Shown: positions 62,180-64,000 of the stretch, piece after piece
Position numbering within the stretch: position 1 is the first letter of the stretch
Layout: each line of letters begins with the position of its first letter
DNA from: Acidisoma silvae
Lineage (GTDB): Bacteria > Pseudomonadota > Alphaproteobacteria > Acetobacterales > Acetobacteraceae
Assembly: GCF_020618775.1 (NCBI RefSeq)
Contig: NZ_JAESVB010000008.1
Coordinates: 1-64,000 of the forward strand
Direction: 5' to 3'
DNA length: 64,000 nt
Made by a program: the position numbers and the translations under genes
Notes under the pieces: generated by a model
The model's input: only the letters and a program-made list of their open reading frames with translations
The model's database searches: none
Told to the model about the DNA's origin: nothing

Positions 62180-63208
62180 CTACCGCAGGCGGGCGCGGCG
62201 GCGCGGTGGTCGCACGGAGTCTCGCTTCATAAGCTCCATCGGCACAAGGATATGGCGCTCGGGAACCGGCTTCCCCGCGATGGTGGAGATCAGCAGATCC
62301 AGCGCCTGCCGCCCCATTTGCGGCAGATCCTGACGCAAAGCGGTGATGGCGGGTTCGAACAAGGCCAGCGGCTCGACGTCGTCGCAGGTGACGACCGAGA
62401 TATCATCGCCGATGCGCACGCCATGACGCCGAAACACCTTGAGCATGCCCAAAAAAAGCTCGTCGCTCCCGGTAAAGACGGCAGTGGTTTCAGGATGATC
62501 CCGCAACAAATTCTCTGCCGCGGCCTCTCCGGCTTCCACAGTATAGGCGCAGTCGAAGATAGCGACGGCGTCATGGCCAGGGCCTGCCTCCTGGATGGCA
62601 TCCAGGAAGCCAAGCCGGCGCTCCTCCGCGCTCAGCAATTTCTTGGGGCCGGACAGCATGGCGATCTTGCGGTGGCCGGCCTCCACGATATGCCGTGTCG
62701 CTTCCAGCGCGCCGCCACGGTTTTCGGCGAAAACACCCGGCACGTCGGCGCCGGCGATATCCTCGTCAACCAGGACAAAGCACGGCACATCCTTCAGCGC
62801 ATCCAGCAGCCGTCCGTCATCGGGATGATTGGTCGAGAAAAGCACGCCGTCGACCTGCTTGCTCTCGATCCGGCGGATATAGTCGATCTCGCGATCGACA
62901 TTGTTCAGCGTTACGCACAGAAGCACGCCATAGCCGCGCTCGGCGGCCGTTGCTTCGACCGAGGCCGCAAGCCGCGCGAAGAAGGGGTTGGCGATTTCCG
63001 GAATGACAAGGCCGATCGTCTCTGATTTGCCGCGGCTGAGGGATCGGGCAAGGGGATTAGGCGTGTAGCGCAGCGCCTTCACGGCGTCGTCAATGCGCTG
63101 GATCGTCTCCGCAGGCAGCCGGATCGAGCCGTTCAGGTAGCGGGAAACGGTGGTGACGGACACATGAGCGGCCAAGGAAACGTCCCGGATCGTTGCCTTC
63201 CTCGCCAT
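62180..63208 (-). CDS. LacI-family transcriptional regulator
   Basis: A 342-residue LacI/GalR repressor: N-terminal TIRDVSLAAHVSVTTVSRYLNGS helix-turn-helix, the hinge YTPNPLARSLS, then a periplasmic-binding-like effector domain. It is the local regulator of the downstream operon on the same strand and probably binds 62091-62106. Its effector is likely the sugar-like transporter substrate or a phosphorylated product. Confidence 0.91.
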   Translation of the reverse strand: MARKATIRDVSLAAHVSVTTVSRYLNGSIRLPAETIQRIDDAVKALRYTPNPLARSLSRGKSETIGLVIPEIANPFFARLAASVEATAAERGYGVLLCVTLNNVDREIDYIRRIESKQVDGVLFSTNHPDDGRLLDALKDVPCFVLVDEDIAGADVPGVFAENRGGALEATRHIVEAGHRKIAMLSGPKKLLSAEERRLGFLDAIQEAGPGHDAVAIFDCAYTVEAGEAAAENLLRDHPETTAVFTGSDELFLGMLKVFRRHGVRIGDDISVVTCDDVEPLALFEPAITALRQDLPQMGRQALDLLISTIAGKPVPERHILVPMELMKRDSVRPPRRRARLR

Positions 63209-63531
63209 GCTCGTACTCCTGTCCGTCTGCTCGTCCTGGCCGTCCGGACGCTGCGCGCCAAACCCTTAAAGCAGCGGCGGATGCCCCCCGGCAAGCCGGC
63301 GCTCCATGCGCGATTGTTTTTACGCCGTCCGATTGCCCTGCGCCGCCTGCTTAACGTGGCGGCAAATGCCGGCCAAATGCGCGTTCGATGCCTCAGGAGG
63401 ATCGGCGACAGGGAGCGCGCCGCGCGGTTGCGAGCCAGAAGATGAGGCAGATCATGCTCAAACACCGAACGCTCAATCTTGGATGCCATTGGCATACCAC
63501 ATGCATACCATAAAGCCGAACAGAGGCCTTC
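63209..63531. other. Intergenic region between LacI and GntR genes
   Basis: About 320 bp separate the divergent LacI and GntR starts. No convincing gene is present. Near its right end lie the repeats described at 63483-63510. It should contain promoters for both regulators. Confidence 0.45.
63483..63510. promoter_or_regulatory. Inverted and direct repeats upstream of GntR gene
   Basis: ATGCCA (63483-63488) and TGGCAT (63490-63495) form a perfect inverted repeat around T. GCATACCA occurs twice, at 63492-63499 and 63503-63510, spaced 11 bp or one helical turn. They end 21 bp before the GntR start and are candidate autoregulatory sites. Confidence 0.45.
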
Positions 63532-64000
63532 ATGCGCGCAGACATCGAACGAACCCCATCGCTGGATCCTCTCCAGCTCAACGTCAGCCTGGCCGCCTAC
63601 GCGGCGCTGCGCGACCGCTTGCTGTCCGGCGCGCTGCCGGGCGGCTCCGTCATTCAGGAGCGGAGGCTGGCTGAGGAGCTTGGTTTTTCCCGAACCCCCG
63701 TTCGCGAGGCGCTCCAGAAGCTGGAAGGCGAGGGCCTGCTGGCGCGGCAGGACCGTTTCCTCCGCGTCGTGGAAATAACGGTATCCGAGGTCATGGAAAT
63801 TCTGGCGGTTCGCCAGACCCTGGAAAGCGATGCCGCGCGCGCGGCGGCGGGCAGAATGTCGGCCGCGCTGATCCAGGATATCCGCGAGCGGATCGAGAGC
63901 ATGGCCGATCCCGGCGCGGTCAGCGACGCCGCGCATTGGGCGGTCGATGATCTGCTGCATCTCTCGATTGCCAAAGAGAGCGGCAACGGGTTGCTGCTTC
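63532..64000 (+). CDS. GntR-family transcriptional regulator (FCD type), partial at window end
   Basis: The first 156 codons are in view and the frame is still open at 64000. The N-terminal winged helix is clear (LPGGSVIQERRLAEELGFSR, then TPVREALQKLEGEGLL), and the FCD domain begins with EVMEILAVRQTLES. ATG 63532 is the first start in frame. The target genes probably lie beyond the right edge. Confidence 0.87.
   Translation, partial: MRADIERTPSLDPLQLNVSLAAYAALRDRLLSGALPGGSVIQERRLAEELGFSRTPVREALQKLEGEGLLARQDRFLRVVEITVSEVMEILAVRQTLESDAARAAAGRMSAALIQDIRERIESMADPGAVSDAAHWAVDDLLHLSIAKESGNGLLL

Overview
The window is about 64 kb of GC-rich chromosomal or large-replicon DNA. It carries densely packed genes, frequent ATGA/GTGA start-stop overlaps, TRAP and ABC solute uptake systems, and LysR, IclR, GntR and LacI regulators. 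This suits a metabolically versatile soil or plant-associated alphaproteobacterium, perhaps Rhodospirillales/Acetobacteraceae or a rhizobial relative. That placement is inference from gene style; there is no rRNA or marker gene in view. I saw no tRNA, rRNA, CRISPR array or phage module.

Layout. 1-1429 is a decayed mobile-element zone: a 197-bp MITE-like element with perfect 20-bp inverted repeats and 8-bp target duplications, and a broken IS3-family transposase. 1430-3993 is a two-gene operon: an ornithine-cyclodeaminase-fold protein and a histidine-ammonia-lyase-fold protein lacking the MIO-forming serine. 4007-8704 (minus) is a sugar ABC uptake set without ATPase, a GntR regulator and an atypical SDR. 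Divergent from it are a DAO-type FAD oxidoreductase and an M24 peptidase (8778-11155). LysR/FUSC (11139-14508), a DMT exporter, a TRAP transporter operon ending in a class III aminotransferase (15543-19552), and YjbR, DMT and Mn-catalase genes follow. 22281-26153 holds an MBL hydrolase divergent from an SDR/FGGY kinase/SIS operon.

26162-41262 is the most striking block. A copper amine oxidase, both subunits of a dimethylformamidase-like amidohydrolase and a complete CUT1-type ABC transporter (26162-34977) lie on one strand behind a dehydratase/GMC oxidoreductase/M20 hydrolase/aldehyde dehydrogenase operon with a divergent IclR regulator. It reads as import of a substituted amide, hydrolysis, oxidation of the freed primary amine, then aldehyde oxidation. 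43874-53376 is an eight-gene chain with a Dpp/Opp-type transporter and three amidase-signature hydrolases, all with intact Ser-Ser-Lys triads. 55000-63208 is a LacI-controlled chain: ribose-type ABC transporter, phosphotriesterase-family hydrolase, GATase-like protein, cysteine-less TenA, BtpA/SgcQ protein and PfkB kinase. This could be an undescribed pathway for a glycosylated or phosphorylated heterocycle. A GntR gene runs off the right end.

Taken together the window is a catabolic island: five binding-protein-dependent uptake systems, each beside enzymes that probably process its substrate and often beside a regulator and a palindromic operator candidate.
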